A stretch of 64,000 nt of DNA from Paracoccus marinaquae (GCF_018860165.1 NZ_JAHKNG010000002.1:186001-250000); one strand, 5' to 3'; positions 43,701-54,309 are shown, numbered from the stretch's first letter. Numbers and translations are program-made. The notes: a model not told the origin generated them from the sequence alone.

Positions 43701-44675
43701 ATGGGCAAGCTGATCAACGGGGTCTGGGCGGATCAATGGTACGACACCAAGAGCCATGGCGGCGAATTCATCCGCGACACGTCGAAATACCGCAACTGGG
43801 TGACGGCGGACGGCAGCCCCGGCCCCGACGGCGAGGGCGGCTTTCGCGCCGAAAGCGGGCGCTATCACCTCTATGTCTCATATGCCTGCCCCTGGGCGCA
43901 TCGCACCCTGATCTTCCGGGCGCTGAAGGATCTGGGCGATCACATCGAGGTTTCGGTCGTCCATCCCGACATGCTGGCCGATGGCTGGAGCTTTGACGAG
44001 GATTTCCCCGGCGCCACCGGTGACGGCCTGTTCGGCAGCGATTTCCTGCGCGACATCTATCTGCGCGCCAATCCCAGGGCCTCGGGCCGGGTGACGGTGC
44101 CGGTCCTGTGGGACCGCGAGCGCGATACCATCGTGTCGAACGAAAGCGCGGACATCATCCGCATGTTCAATTCCGGCTTCGACCGGATCACCGGGAACGA
44201 GGACGATTACTGGCCCGAATCGCTGCGCGGGCGCATCGATCAGGTCAATGTCCGGGTCTATGACACGGTGAACAACGGTGTCTACCGGGCCGGGTTCGCC
44301 ACCTCGCAGGCGGCCTATGACGCCGCGGTGGTGCCGCTGTTCGACAGCCTCGACTGGATCGAGGCGCTGCTGGGCGTGAACCGTTACCTGACCGGGCATC
44401 GCATCACCGAGGCCGACTGGCGCCTGTTCACCAGCATCTGCCGCTTTGATGCGGTCTATCACACGCATTTCAAGTGCAACCGCCGCCGGGTGACGGATTA
44501 TCCGAACCTGTGGGGCTGGGCGCGCGAACTGTATCAATGGCCCGGCATCGCCGAGACGGTGCGCCCCGAGCATTATGTCCGCCACTATTACTTCAGCCAC
44601 ACCACGGTGAACCCGCATCGCATCATCCCGATCGGCCCGGACGAGGACTGGACCGCGCCGCACGGGCGGGGCTGA
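43701..44675 (+). CDS. Glutathionyl-hydroquinone reductase (Xi-class GST)
   Basis: A protein of 324 residues from the ATG at 43701 behind GAGGGGACGG. Seen: the catalytic cysteine in SYACPWAHRTLIF, SNESADIIRMFNSGFD, and the C-terminal domain with RYLTGHRITEADWRLFT and YPNLWGWARELYQWPG. These are signatures of the YqjG/PcpF-type glutathione transferases. Known: they reduce glutathionyl-hydroquinones to hydroquinones with GSH. A 24-bp palindrome lies upstream. Confidence 0.93.
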   Translation: MGKLINGVWADQWYDTKSHGGEFIRDTSKYRNWVTADGSPGPDGEGGFRAESGRYHLYVSYACPWAHRTLIFRALKDLGDHIEVSVVHPDMLADGWSFDEDFPGATGDGLFGSDFLRDIYLRANPRASGRVTVPVLWDRERDTIVSNESADIIRMFNSGFDRITGNEDDYWPESLRGRIDQVNVRVYDTVNNGVYRAGFATSQAAYDAAVVPLFDSLDWIEALLGVNRYLTGHRITEADWRLFTSICRFDAVYHTHFKCNRRRVTDYPNLWGWARELYQWPGIAETVRPEHYVRHYYFSHTTVNPHRIIPIGPDEDWTAPHGRG

Positions 44676-44685
44676 GCAACGAAAA

Positions 44686-44711
44686 ACCCCGGCGCGGGGG
44701 GCGCGCCGGGG
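44686..44711 (-). terminator. Rho-independent terminator of the choloylglycine-hydrolase-family gene
   Basis: A 10-bp perfect stem, CCCCGGCGCG (44687-44696) with CGCGCCGGGG (44702-44711) and a G5 loop. On the minus strand it is followed by TTTTTC, a proper terminator for the gene ending at 44760; it may also stop the plus-strand gene ending at 44675. Confidence 0.75.
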
Positions 44712-44759
44712 GCATCAGAGAGAGACGTGGCCGCATCCGCCGACCACTGGGCTTCGGGA

Positions 44760-45935
44760 TCATAACGCCGGAATCGAAGGGCGGTTCCGGAGGCGGCGGC
44801 TGACCGCGGGATCAGACGGCTGGCCCTGGAAACCGGACCATTTGTCAGACGTGCGGTTGAGAACCCTGAACTCGCTGCTCATGGGAATGACGCTGACCTT
44901 GTCGATGTCCTTGACCACCTGCCGGATGTCGATGCTTTCGACCACCTGCGACTTGTAGCTCTTGAAGAAATAGACGGCGTTGCGGGTGTCGGAGGCCGAA
45001 GTCCAGATCGTGTAGTCCTTCAGGACCTGGCCATCCGGGTTCTGTTCCTGGATGGCCCCCATGGGAATGTCGAAGGCATTGAGAATGTGAAAGCTGCGGA
45101 ACACCGCCTCGGCCGCGTCCGCCGAGGGCTGGGCGGTATTGGCAAAGGCCACCGCGCGGACGAAGCGCGACGGAGAGGTGAAGTCCCCGGGCAGGCCGGC
45201 CATGCCGGTGCCCTGACCGAAGGGCCGGAGGGTTTCGCGGCCGATCGTGATCTCGTCGCGGTTCTCGAAGGAAAGCCCGATATAGGAGCGAAGATTCGTC
45301 AGGTGCCAGTCAAAGGGCGGGTTATTGGTCAGGGCGTTGACCGTGTTGTCATGGACCGCCAGGCCATCCTTGGTGTATTCGATCACGATCGAGGCGCCGC
45401 TTGCATCGGTCACGGCATAGTGGAACGGCGCAAATCCCTTGATCGCGTCGATATAGGTTCCGACAACGGTGATCTTGGGCAGTGCTTCCCTGACCTCGGC
45501 CACGGTTGCGAACTGCCCGAGGATCCAGTTCCCCAATTCGTCGGACGAGACGGCCTGATCGCGGTTTTCCTCGGTCAGATCCGCGAAGACGGCCGGGCCT
45601 GCGAAATAGAACGCGCCGAAATAGAGCCCCTCGGTGTTCATGCCGTCGAACACGATGGGCATGTCGAGGCCGTTGGCACCGGCGAAGCCGTATTTCGCCT
45701 CGAAGGAAAAGCCGGTGACGTCCTTGTTCAGGACCAGCATCTCGATATTCGTGCCTGCGGGAACGGCGATGATGTCGGACTGGATGTCGAAGCCGAACTC
45801 CATCGTGCGGCCCTGCACGACGGCCCCGTCATCGGCGCGAAGAATAATGCCGGTGCAGGCCAGCGCCGACTGACTTGCGACTGCAATGGCGAGGGCCGCC
45901 ACGGCGACCCGCCTCAAGGTTTTCTGCAATATCAT
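44760..45935 (-). CDS. Secreted choloylglycine-hydrolase-family amidase
   Basis: A protein of 391 residues from the ATG at 45935. Seen: signal peptide ending in SQSALA directly before [20 protein letters not shown], so signal peptidase cleavage would expose the nucleophilic cysteine, followed by the family arginine in GRTMEFG. Other conserved parts are [20 protein letters not shown] and [19 protein letters not shown]. Known: relatives include bile-salt hydrolases, penicillin V acylases and Gram-negative acyl-homoserine lactone acylases; the substrate here is unknown. It is monocistronic with a clear terminator. Confidence 0.88.
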   Translation of the reverse strand: MILQKTLRRVAVAALAIAVASQSALACTGIILRADDGAVVQGRTMEFGFDIQSDIIAVPAGTNIEMLVLNKDVTGFSFEAKYGFAGANGLDMPIVFDGMNTEGLYFGAFYFAGPAVFADLTEENRDQAVSSDELGNWILGQFATVAEVREALPKITVVGTYIDAIKGFAPFHYAVTDASGASIVIEYTKDGLAVHDNTVNALTNNPPFDWHLTNLRSYIGLSFENRDEITIGRETLRPFGQGTGMAGLPGDFTSPSRFVRAVAFANTAQPSADAAEAVFRSFHILNAFDIPMGAIQEQNPDGQVLKDYTIWTSASDTRNAVYFFKSYKSQVVESIDIRQVVKDIDKVSVIPMSSEFRVLNRTSDKWSGFQGQPSDPAVSRRLRNRPSIPAL

Positions 45936-46106
45936 TCGGTTAATCTCCCGGACCCGATCTCTGATGGTGAAACACAACCGCAAATTGCATTCCGCCCGTG
46001 CGGAGGGCAAGTGAATATTTGTCGCATCGCGGGGATCAAAAAAGGCCCGGCATCACGGCGGGCCTTTCCTGGCCGCATCCGCCGGCTGGCGGGCCTTGGG
46101 ACCGGC

Positions 46107-46793
46107 TCAGGCGACCAGGCGATAGCCGCCCGATTCCGTCACCAGCAGCCGCGCGTTCGAGGGATCGGGCTCGATCTTCTGGCGCAGCCGGTAGATATGG
46201 GTTTCCAGCGTGTGGGTGGTGACGCCGGCATTATATCCCCAGACCTCGTGCAGCAGCACATCGCGCGCCACCACGCCGTCCTGCGCGCGATAGAGGAACT
46301 TCAGGATATTGGTTTCCTTCTCGGTCAGGCGGATCTTGCGTTCTCTGGCGTCGATCAGCATCTTCATCGCCGGCTTGAAGGTATAGGGCCCAAGCTGGAA
46401 GATCGCGTCCTCGGACTGTTCATGCGTGCGCAGCTGCGCCCGCAGCCGGGCCAGCAGCACCGGGAACTTGAAGGGCTTGGTCACATAGTCGTTGGCGCCC
46501 GCGTCCAGCCCGAGGATGGTGTCGGCATCGGTGTCATGCCCGGTCAGCATCACGATCGGGCATTTCACGTTCAGCTTGCGCAGCTTCTTGCACAGCTCGC
46601 GCCCGTCGGTATCGGGCAGCCCGACATCGAGGATCACCAGATCGAAGATGGCGGTCTTCGTCGCCTCGACCGCCTCGGCGCCGCTGCCGGCCTCGATCAC
46701 GTCGAAATCGTCGGTCGCCACCAGCTGCTCGGCCAGCGCCTCGCGCAGGTCTTCCTCGTCATCGACCAGCAGAATCTTTTTCAGTCCGGCCAT
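46107..46793 (-). CDS. OmpR-family response regulator
   Basis: A protein of 228 residues from the ATG at 46793 behind AGGAGG. Seen: receiver domain with acidic pocket LLVDDEEDL, phospho-acceptor aspartate in [13 protein letters not shown], the threonine in VMLTGHD and lysine in VTKPFKF; then a winged-helix DNA-binding domain with [16 protein letters not shown] and [13 protein letters not shown]. Known: two-component output regulators of this type act as dimers on promoters. No histidine kinase lies beside it, so its partner is elsewhere. Confidence 0.92.
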   Translation of the reverse strand: MAGLKKILLVDDEEDLREALAEQLVATDDFDVIEAGSGAEAVEATKTAIFDLVILDVGLPDTDGRELCKKLRKLNVKCPIVMLTGHDTDADTILGLDAGANDYVTKPFKFPVLLARLRAQLRTHEQSEDAIFQLGPYTFKPAMKMLIDARERKIRLTEKETNILKFLYRAQDGVVARDVLLHEVWGYNAGVTTHTLETHIYRLRQKIEPDPSNARLLVTESGGYRLVA

Positions 46794-46937
46794 ACTTGCC
46801 TCCTTGTGCCTCATTGCGCAAATGAGTGGGGCGATGCCGGCCCTGCGTCCAGCGACATGTCGGAAATCTCACATGGAGTTGTCGGAGAAAGCCGGTATGT
46901 TTCAGTTTGTTTCAGTTTTGCGCCCCTCGGACCGCCC

Positions 46938-47996
46938 ATGAGCCTGATCCCGACCCTTGCCGAAACCGTCTCGCGTGCCCGCGCCGATCTGCGCATGGGC
47001 CTGCCGGTGATGATCGGCGGGCATCTGGCGGCGGCGGTGGAAACGCTGTCGGCGGAACGGCTGGCGGACATCAAGGCTCTGGGCCGGCCGCTCCTGGCGC
47101 TGACCGGGCGGCGGGCCGAGACGCTGAAGGCGCGGGCCTATGACGACGGGCTGGCGCGGGTGCAGGTGCCGGGGGACGCGGATCTGGGCTGGCTGCGGGC
47201 GCTGGCCGATCCGGCGGGCGACCTGATGACGCCGATGAAGGGGCCGCTCTTCACCGAACGCGAGGGCGATGCCGGTCCGCACAAGGCGGCGCTGGCGCTG
47301 GCGAAATCGGCGCAGTTGCTGCCGGCGGTGCTGTTGGTGCCGGCCCATGCGCCGGCCGGGCTGACGGTGCTGGCGCCGGGGCAGGTGCTGGCGCATCTGG
47401 CGGGCGAGGCGGCGCTGGCCCCGGTCGCCTCGGCCCGCCTGCCGCTGATGGCGGCGGAACGGTCGCGGCTGCATATCTTCCGCCCCGATGACGGCGGCGA
47501 GGAACATTACGCCATCGAGATCGGCGATCCGCCGCGCGACCGACCGGTGCTGGCGCGGCTGCATTCGGCCTGTTTCACCGGCGACGTGCTGGGCAGCCTG
47601 AAATGCGATTGCGGCCCGCAGCTGCAGGCGGCGCTGGCGGCGATGGGGCAGGCGGGGGCGGGGGTACTGCTGTACCTGAACCAGGAGGGGCGTGGCATCG
47701 GGCTGGCCAACAAGATGCGCGCCTATGCCCTGCAGAACCAGGGTTTCGACACGGTCGAGGCCAATCACCGGCTGGGGTTCGAGGATGACGAGCGCGATTT
47801 CCGCATCGGTGCCGGCCTGCTGAAACGGCTGGGCTTTTCCGCGGCGCGGCTGATGACCAACAACCCGAGGAAGGTCGCCATGCTGGAAGGCCACGGCATC
47901 GCGGTGCCCGAGCGCGTGCCGCTGGTCACCCCGCGCAACCGCTTCAACACCGGCTATCTGGACACCAAGGCGGAAAAATCGGGGCATCTGCTGTGA
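46938..47996 (+). CDS. ribA: GTP cyclohydrolase II
   Basis: A 352-residue protein. Seen: the C-terminal ~200 residues are a complete GTP cyclohydrolase II, with zinc cysteines in [16 protein letters not shown], the [14 protein letters not shown] motif and [13 protein letters not shown]. The N-terminal ~150 residues resemble a degenerated half of the RibB type (GLPVMIGG, then a [16 protein letters not shown] segment) rather than an active DHBP synthase. Known: it opens GTP for riboflavin synthesis. Its stop overlaps the following GTG start. Confidence 0.9.
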   Translation: MSLIPTLAETVSRARADLRMGLPVMIGGHLAAAVETLSAERLADIKALGRPLLALTGRRAETLKARAYDDGLARVQVPGDADLGWLRALADPAGDLMTPMKGPLFTEREGDAGPHKAALALAKSAQLLPAVLLVPAHAPAGLTVLAPGQVLAHLAGEAALAPVASARLPLMAAERSRLHIFRPDDGGEEHYAIEIGDPPRDRPVLARLHSACFTGDVLGSLKCDCGPQLQAALAAMGQAGAGVLLYLNQEGRGIGLANKMRAYALQNQGFDTVEANHRLGFEDDERDFRIGAGLLKRLGFSAARLMTNNPRKVAMLEGHGIAVPERVPLVTPRNRFNTGYLDTKAEKSGHLL

Positions 47997-48523
47997 GCCC
48001 CCGTGATCTGGTCCTGACCCCGCGGGGCATCCGCTTTCGCGGCCGCGTCCTTCCCTGCAGCATCGGCAAGGGCGGCGTGACCGCGACCAAGTGCGAGGGC
48101 GACGGCGCCACCCCCGCCGGCATGCATGTCATCACCGGCCTCTGGTATCGTCCCGACCGGATCGCGCCGCCCGCGCCCTGGGCGCGGCCCATCGGCCCCG
48201 GCGATCTGTGGTGCGATGCGCCGGATCATCCGGCCTATAACCGCCATGCCCGCGCGCCGCTGGCCGCCAGCCATGAACGGCTGCGCCGCGCCGATCCGCT
48301 GTATGACCTGATCCTGACCACCGACTGGAACTGGCCGGACGCCATTCCCGGCTGGGGCTCGGCCATCTTTCTGCATCAATGGCGCCGTCCGCGTTTCGGC
48401 ACCGAGGGCTGCATCGCCTTCGCCCGGCCCGACCTGATCTGGATCGCAGGACATGCCGCGCCGGGTACATCTCTGATCGTGACCGCCCCCGGATCGCACC
48501 TTGTGGCTCCGCCGGCCGGTTGA
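47993..48523 (+). CDS. L,D-transpeptidase (YkuD) family protein
   Basis: A 176-residue protein with GTG start overlapping the ribA stop. Seen: an N-terminal [20 protein letters not shown] and the YkuD active site as [18 protein letters not shown] (His...Gly-x-x-Gly-Cys). Known: YkuD enzymes form 3-3 cross-links in peptidoglycan or attach lipoproteins; no signal peptide is visible here, so location is uncertain. It converges on dnaE2 with a 20-bp gap. Confidence 0.85.
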   Translation: MSPRDLVLTPRGIRFRGRVLPCSIGKGGVTATKCEGDGATPAGMHVITGLWYRPDRIAPPAPWARPIGPGDLWCDAPDHPAYNRHARAPLAASHERLRRADPLYDLILTTDWNWPDAIPGWGSAIFLHQWRRPRFGTEGCIAFARPDLIWIAGHAAPGTSLIVTAPGSHLVAPPAG

Positions 48524-48543
48524 CCGGTCAAGGCGGGTTGCCC

Positions 48544-51500
48544 TCAATGGAAATCCCTGCTTGGGAAAAGCCTTTTGGCCTGATCGCGGGGATGCCTGGT
48601 GCGTGGCGCCGGGCGCCGGCAGGGTGCATCGTCGGCCTTGGTGCTGATCTGGCCGATCGCGTCTTCCATGGGATGGCCGAGATCGCTCAGGCGGTGCGAG
48701 ACATCCGTGATCTGCTGCGCGATGAGGTGGACGACAATGCCTTCGCGTTGCAGCGTGCCGGTGACGCGCAGCAGACGCCCCCCCATCACGGCACGGCGGT
48801 ATTGCGCGAAGGTCTTTTTCCAGACGACGACATTCGAGACGCCGGTTTCATCCTCGAGCGTCAGGAAGATCACGCCCGAGGCGGTGCCCGGACGCTGGCG
48901 GGTGATGACGAGACCGCAGACGGTGGTGCGCTGCAACGGTGCCCTGACCAATGTGTCATGGCGGGTGAGACCGGGCATGGAGGGGCGCAGGATCTCCATC
49001 GGGTGGGCGCGCAGGGTCAGGCGGGTGGCGACGTAATCCTCGACCACCTCCTCGCCCAGATGCATCTGCGGCAGGGTGACCGCGGGCTCGTGGATCGCCT
49101 CGCCGTCGATCGGGTCGTTGAACAGCGGCAGGGGCTCCTGCCCCCGGATCGCGCGCACCTGCCACAGCGCGTCGCGGCGATTGAGGCCCATGCCGGAAAA
49201 CGCGTCCGCCTCGGCCAGACGTTCCAGAACGGCGGGGGCGATGCCGGCGCGCAGCCACAGGGATTCGGGGTCGGGATAGCCATTGCCGCGCGCGGCGGCG
49301 ATCCAGTCGGCGTCGTCCTGCCTGAAGCCCTTGATCTGGCGAAAGCCGAGCCGCAGCGCCAGCGCGCCGTCGGCCCGGCGTTCCAGCGTATTGTCCCATG
49401 CGCTGTGGTTGGCGCAGATCGGGCGGACCTCGACATGGTGTTCGCGGGCGTCGCGGACGATCTGGGCCGGGGCGTAAAACCCCATCGGCTGGGAATTCAG
49501 AAGCGCGCAGGCAAAGACCGCCGGGTGATGGCATTTGAGCCATGCCGAGACATAGACCAGAAGCGCGAAGGCCGCCGCGTGGCTTTCGGGGAAGCCGTAA
49601 TCGGCAAAGCCCTCGATCTGGGAAAAGCAGCGCTCGGCGATTTCCGGGGAATAGCCGCGCGCCAGCATGCCGGTGATGAACTTGTCCTTATGCGCGCCAA
49701 TCGTGCCCATGCGCCGGAACGAGGCCAGCGCCCGGCGCAACTGATCGGCCTCTTCGGCGGTATAGCCCGCGCCGACCACGGCGATCTGCAGGGCCTGTTC
49801 CTGAAACAGCGGCACGCCCAAGGTGCGGCGGGTGACGGCTTCCAGTTCCGGGCCGAAGGGTTCGGGCTTTTCCAGACCCTGACGGCGGCGGATATAGGGC
49901 TGGACCATGCCGCCCTGAATGGGGCCGGGGCGGACGATGGCGACCTCGATCACCAGATCATAGAATTCGCGCGGCTGCATGCGGGGCAGGAAATTCATCT
50001 GCGCCCGGCTTTCGACCTGAAAGACGCCGACCGCATCGGCCACGCAGAGCATGTCATAGGTGGCGGGATCCTGGGGCGGGACAGAGGCCAGCGTCAGCGC
50101 CGTCCCTTCGTGATCGGCCAGCAGCCCGAAAGCCTTGCGGATGCAGGTCAGCATGCCAAGGCCCAGCACATCGACCTTCAGGATCCCAAGCGCGTCGATA
50201 TCGTCCTTGTCCCATTCGATGACGGTGCGATCCTCCATCGCGGCGTTCTCTATCGGGCACAGTTCATCCAGCCGGCCCTTGGTGATGACGAAGCCGCCGA
50301 CATGCTGGGACAGGTGGCGCGGAAAGCCGATCAGTTCCCCGATCAGGCGCAGGGTCTGGGCCAGCCGGCGGTCGTCCGGGTTCAGGCCCAGTTCGCGCAC
50401 GCGGCCCATGTTCGGGCCATCGCTGGATTGGCCCCAGATCGAGCCGGACAGCCCCGCCGTCACGTCCTGGCTTAGTCCCATGACCTTGCCGACCTCGCGG
50501 ATCGCGGCGCGGGATCGGAAATGGATCACGGTGGCGCAGAGGCCCGCGCGGTGGCGGCCGTATTTCTGGTAAATCCACTGGATCACCTCCTCGCGACGCT
50601 CATGCTCGAAATCGACATCGATATCGGGTGGCTCGCCCCGGTGGCGCGAGACGAAACGCTCGAACACCATGCCGATCTGGTCGGGGCTGACATCGGTGAT
50701 GCCCAGCAGGTAACACAGGATCGAATTCGCCGCCGAGCCGCGCCCCTGGCAGAGGATGCCCTGCGACCGCGCATATTGCACGATGTCGTGGACGGTCAGG
50801 AAATAGGCCGGATAGTCGAGTTCCCCGACCACGGCCAGTTCCTTGGCCATCAAGCCCTGCGCCCGTTCCGGCGCACCACCCGGATAGCGCCGCCGCATCC
50901 CTTCCTGCGCCAGCCGGGTCAGCCGGGCCATCGGCGTCTCGCCGCCCTCGGCGATCTCGTCGGGATATTGATAGCTGAGTTCCTGCAAGTTGAAGGCGCA
51001 GCGCGCGGCGATTTCCAGCGTGCGACGCAGGGCGGCGGGGTGGTTGTAGAACACCCGCTCCATATCCGCATGGCCCTTCAGCCGCCTTTCGGCGTTCAAG
51101 AGCGCGCGGGTGCCGATATTGTCGATGGTGCAGCCCAGGCGCAGGCAGGTCAGCACATCGGCCAGTTGGCGGCGCGAGGCCCGGTGCATCAGCACATCGC
51201 CGACCGCCACCATCGGCGCGGCACAGCGCAGCGCCAGCCGGGCGCAGGCGTCCAGATGCGCCTGATCCGAGCCGTCATAGCGCGGGGCGGCCCCCAGAAA
51301 GACATGGCCCGGGAAACGGCGGCGGATCCGCTGGATATCGGGCGCGGCCGCGCCCAGCCCGCCCTGCGGCAGGGCGATCAGGATCATGCCGGCGCAGTGA
51401 TCCAGCATATCCGCAAGGTCGAGATGACATTCCGCCTTTCCGGCCCGGCGCTTGCCCAGCGTCAGCAGCCGCGTCAGCCGCTGATAGGCGGCCAGATCGG

Positions 51501-51921
51501 TGGGCAGCGCCAGCCATTCCACCCTGCTGTCGCGCAGCAGCAGACGACAGCCGGTGATCAGCTTTGGCAGATGCGGCGCCTCTGGCGGGGGAATATCCTC
51601 GGGCGTGCCAATTTCCTGCCGCGAGCAGTTGTCCATCCGGTGTTGCGAACGGATGCGGATCGCCTCATCCGCCTTCTCGGCAAGGATTTTCAATGCGGAA
51701 TAAGCCCGCACCACGCCTGCCAGCGAGTTGCGGTCGGTAATGGCGATGGCCGACAGGCCCAGTTCGGCCGCGCGCGTGACCAGTTCCTCGGGGTGGGATG
51801 CGCCCGTCAGGAAGGTGAAATTCGTGGTTACGCAAAGCTCGGCATAGCCATCCGCCTGCTCTGGCCGCGCGTTGCGGCGGGGCGTCTGGGTCGGGCGATA
51901 TTCGCGATTGATCTCGATCAC
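48544..51921 (-). CDS. dnaE2: Error-prone DNA polymerase III alpha-type subunit DnaE2
   Basis: A protein of 1125 residues. The GTG at 51921 is chosen because it overlaps the imuB stop (GTGA). Seen: N-terminal PHP domain (YAELCVTTNFTFLTGASHPE), the polymerase aspartates in GEPPDIDVDFEHERR, RGSAANSILCYLLG, and a C-terminal OB-fold (TVCGLVITRQRPGTASGVIF). Known: DnaE2 works with ImuA and ImuB in SOS-induced lesion bypass. Last gene of the cassette. Confidence 0.96.
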   Translation of the reverse strand: MIEINREYRPTQTPRRNARPEQADGYAELCVTTNFTFLTGASHPEELVTRAAELGLSAIAITDRNSLAGVVRAYSALKILAEKADEAIRIRSQHRMDNCSRQEIGTPEDIPPPEAPHLPKLITGCRLLLRDSRVEWLALPTDLAAYQRLTRLLTLGKRRAGKAECHLDLADMLDHCAGMILIALPQGGLGAAAPDIQRIRRRFPGHVFLGAAPRYDGSDQAHLDACARLALRCAAPMVAVGDVLMHRASRRQLADVLTCLRLGCTIDNIGTRALLNAERRLKGHADMERVFYNHPAALRRTLEIAARCAFNLQELSYQYPDEIAEGGETPMARLTRLAQEGMRRRYPGGAPERAQGLMAKELAVVGELDYPAYFLTVHDIVQYARSQGILCQGRGSAANSILCYLLGITDVSPDQIGMVFERFVSRHRGEPPDIDVDFEHERREEVIQWIYQKYGRHRAGLCATVIHFRSRAAIREVGKVMGLSQDVTAGLSGSIWGQSSDGPNMGRVRELGLNPDDRRLAQTLRLIGELIGFPRHLSQHVGGFVITKGRLDELCPIENAAMEDRTVIEWDKDDIDALGILKVDVLGLGMLTCIRKAFGLLADHEGTALTLASVPPQDPATYDMLCVADAVGVFQVESRAQMNFLPRMQPREFYDLVIEVAIVRPGPIQGGMVQPYIRRRQGLEKPEPFGPELEAVTRRTLGVPLFQEQALQIAVVGAGYTAEEADQLRRALASFRRMGTIGAHKDKFITGMLARGYSPEIAERCFSQIEGFADYGFPESHAAAFALLVYVSAWLKCHHPAVFACALLNSQPMGFYAPAQIVRDAREHHVEVRPICANHSAWDNTLERRADGALALRLGFRQIKGFRQDDADWIAAARGNGYPDPESLWLRAGIAPAVLERLAEADAFSGMGLNRRDALWQVRAIRGQEPLPLFNDPIDGEAIHEPAVTLPQMHLGEEVVEDYVATRLTLRAHPMEILRPSMPGLTRHDTLVRAPLQRTTVCGLVITRQRPGTASGVIFLTLEDETGVSNVVVWKKTFAQYRRAVMGGRLLRVTGTLQREGIVVHLIAQQITDVSHRLSDLGHPMEDAIGQISTKADDAPCRRPAPRTRHPRDQAKRLFPSRDFH

Positions 51922-53396
51922 GGGAATTCCCCCTGCACGAACCAGCCGGGATTCTGCGGCGTATGGAACAGCCAGAGGCGGCGGCCCTGCGTGGTCTCGA
52001 CCCGCCAGTAATCGCGGGCGCCGCTGCGCCAGTTTTCGTCGTCGAGCCACCATTCCGGCGCGATCCGTTCGGGGCCTGTCGCGCGCATGGTGGTCAGGCG
52101 CATCCGCCGCCAGCGGAACTGCTGCGGCGGGCGCGGGCCGGTGGCGGTGATCGGTTCGGGCGGGAACATGATCAGCGGACGGGGGCGCGGGCTTGGGGGA
52201 AAGGGTTCGGGCCGGGAATAGGCCGCGGGTGCGATGATGAAGCCGCGCTCGGGGATATGGCTGTCGGCGGGCAGGACGCGCAGGATATTCTCAAGCCCGA
52301 TCCGCGTGCCGATGCGGGTGATCAGATCGTCCAGCCGGTCACGTCTGTCCGGCCCGGCATGGCTGATCTGTTCGCTTGGCAGGGATTCGACCTGCGTGGC
52401 CTCAAGCCGAAGCTGGTCGATGCCATAGCCCGCATCCACCTCGCCGATGCCACGGGTGAAAAGCGGCAGGATGCGGGCCGGATCGCGCGAGCCCCGCGCA
52501 AGACGCAGTTCCACATGCTGCGCCTGTTGATCCACCCGGCGCAGGGTCAGGCACAGGATCCGCGCCCCGGCCTCATGCTGTTTCAGCCGGTCGCAGAGAC
52601 GGATCAGCAGGCGTTCCGTTCCGGCCATGACATCCGCCTGCAGCCCGATGGGGTCCGGCAGGCTGATCCGGACGCCGTAATGCGGCGGCTCGGACCGCGG
52701 GGAAATCTGTTCGGGCTGCGCCCCAAGCGCCTGATCCAGACGCATCAGCAGCCCCGGCCCGAAGCGGCGCGCAAGCGGGGCCCGGGCGGTATCGGCCAAT
52801 TGCCCGACGGTCCGCAGGCCCAGCCGTTGCAAGGCCGTGACAAGCTCGGCGTCCAGCCGCAAGGCCGCCACCGGCAGCGGGCCAAGCGCCGCCAGCGCCG
52901 CACCCGGCGCCGCCACCCCCTCGCCATGCCGCGCCAAAGCCCAGGCCGCGCCTCGCGTGTCGCCCAGCCCGATCCGCGCGGTCAGCCCGATCCGGCCAAG
53001 CCGCTGGCGCAGATCGCCCAGCATCGCCGCCTCGCCCCCCGCAAGATGGGCCGAGCCGGTGATGTCCATGACCAGCCCGTCATCCCCCTCGACCCCGACC
53101 CAGGGACAGTATCGCGTCGCCCATCGGCGCAGGCCCATGAGAAACCGCAGGTCTGCCTTCGGCTCTGCCGGACGGCTTTGCAGGTCGGGGCAGAAGGCGC
53201 GGGCATCCGAGAAGGCCATGCCGCGATAGAGCCCCTGACGCTCGGCCACGGCATTTAGGCAATGGATGCGGTTGGTGTTGTCCTGCCGCAGCGTCAGCGC
53301 GAAAGGCCCATGGGCAGGGCATCCCCGCAAGGCCCGGTCACTCGCGAGCCTTGGAAACCACAATGAGACGGTGCGCCGGCTGGCTCCATCGAACAT
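51918..53396 (-). CDS. imuB: Y-family-like mutagenesis protein ImuB
   Basis: A 492-residue protein. Seen: SLWFPRLASDRAL at the N-terminus, a little-finger and thumb organisation like Y-family polymerases, GLRTVGQLADT helix-hairpin-helix, and a Pro/Arg-rich C-terminal region (PRPRPLIMFPPEPI) ending in a WFVQGEF segment. Known: ImuB lacks the catalytic acidic residues of Pol IV and instead bridges DnaE2 to the beta clamp. It overlaps imuA by 59 bp. Confidence 0.93.
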   Translation of the reverse strand: MFDGASRRTVSLWFPRLASDRALRGCPAHGPFALTLRQDNTNRIHCLNAVAERQGLYRGMAFSDARAFCPDLQSRPAEPKADLRFLMGLRRWATRYCPWVGVEGDDGLVMDITGSAHLAGGEAAMLGDLRQRLGRIGLTARIGLGDTRGAAWALARHGEGVAAPGAALAALGPLPVAALRLDAELVTALQRLGLRTVGQLADTARAPLARRFGPGLLMRLDQALGAQPEQISPRSEPPHYGVRISLPDPIGLQADVMAGTERLLIRLCDRLKQHEAGARILCLTLRRVDQQAQHVELRLARGSRDPARILPLFTRGIGEVDAGYGIDQLRLEATQVESLPSEQISHAGPDRRDRLDDLITRIGTRIGLENILRVLPADSHIPERGFIIAPAAYSRPEPFPPSPRPRPLIMFPPEPITATGPRPPQQFRWRRMRLTTMRATGPERIAPEWWLDDENWRSGARDYWRVETTQGRRLWLFHTPQNPGWFVQGEFP

Positions 53397-53898
53397 GCCA
53401 GATGCCTAATGTTCCTGATTTGTTCTTGATAAGCGCCCATCGCTGCAGAGTCGAGTCCTCAGGCGCGCTGTCAGGATCGGGAAGCGGGCTGATATGCCAC
53501 CGGGTTTCCGCCGCCGGGCTGCCCATGCCTTCGGGGATCAGGCAAAGCCCGGTGGCTTGCCCCGCCTTGGCCGCCAGTTGCAGCCTGCGCCCGGCCGTCA
53601 GATCAAGCGGCGCGGTCAACTCGACCACCACCAGCGGGACATGTCCGTCGCGCAGCCCTTCCTCGGCAACCGCGAGGGTTTCCGTCTGGTCCCTTGTCTG
53701 CGCAAGCAGAAGCCGGGACGGGTCGAGATAGGCGGCAAGTCCGGCAGGACCGATCGTCCGGGGCTGCCAGCCTTCCCGCACCCACAGAAGATCGCCCGCT
53801 TGCGCAGCCGCCACCGCCGCCAGACTGACCGCCAGGGGACCACAGGCTTCGTGAACGCGACCGGGGAGAAGGGGAAAAGCAGTGATCCGGAAGGGCAT
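53338..53898 (-). CDS. imuA: ImuA-type protein (SulA/RecA-like)
   Basis: A protein of 186 residues from the ATG at 53898 (MPFRITAFPLLPGRVHEACG); the open frame continues up to an ATG at 54033, giving 231 residues. Seen: a RecA-core-like pattern with LAAYLDPSRLLLAQTRD and VPLVVVELTAPLDLTAG, but no intact Walker A, as in short ImuA proteins. Known: ImuA is required with ImuB and DnaE2 for damage-induced mutagenesis. No alphaproteobacterial LexA box (GTTC-N7-GTTC) was found by eye upstream. Confidence 0.82.
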   Translation of the reverse strand: MPFRITAFPLLPGRVHEACGPLAVSLAAVAAAQAGDLLWVREGWQPRTIGPAGLAAYLDPSRLLLAQTRDQTETLAVAEEGLRDGHVPLVVVELTAPLDLTAGRRLQLAAKAGQATGLCLIPEGMGSPAAETRWHISPLPDPDSAPEDSTLQRWALIKNKSGTLGIWHVRWSQPAHRLIVVSKARE

Positions 53899-54309
53899 AC
53901 GGACAGGATAGAGGCTTCGGCCGCCCGGATCAAACCATGGCAGCAGAAGAAGAGAATCATCACGGCCCGCATGGAGGTCGAGGGGATCATCGGGGCAACC
54001 CGTCGCGCGGAACGCCATTCCGCAATCTGGCAATACCGGCCGCGCCCGACCGGATCTGTGCAGAAATTGTCATGATCGTTCAATACCATCCCGCATCAGG
54101 CACATGATTTTGGTGAGACAGGCCGGAAAGGGAAGCTGCGATGCCCGTCGCTGTGAGAGGCAAAACAACCATATTTCAATGCACTGGATGGGCGGGGCGC
54201 GTCTGTTCTTTCGGCCTGATGCGGGCGGGGCCGTCATCGCCGATGCAGTCCGGCTCGCCACGGGCGCTTGCCCCCAGCGGTTTTCAATCATGGCAGAGGA
54301 TCTTTCGAC

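Noticed and set aside
41720-43996. A 758-codon plus-strand frame over the MFS gene and beyond
   Set aside because: It is a shifted shadow of the MFS transporter gene continuing through the antisense of the low-complexity PepSY tail.
45087-47996. A 969-codon open frame that merges antisense sequence with ribA
   Set aside because: Only the part from 46938 is coding (ribA). The upstream part is antisense to the choloylglycine-hydrolase-family gene and the response regulator.
53900-54300. LexA box upstream of the imuA-imuB-dnaE2 cassette
   Set aside because: No GTTC-N7-GTTC or GAAC-N7-GAAC was found by eye. A GCGGAA-N5-TTCCGC dyad at 54007-54023 does not fit the consensus.
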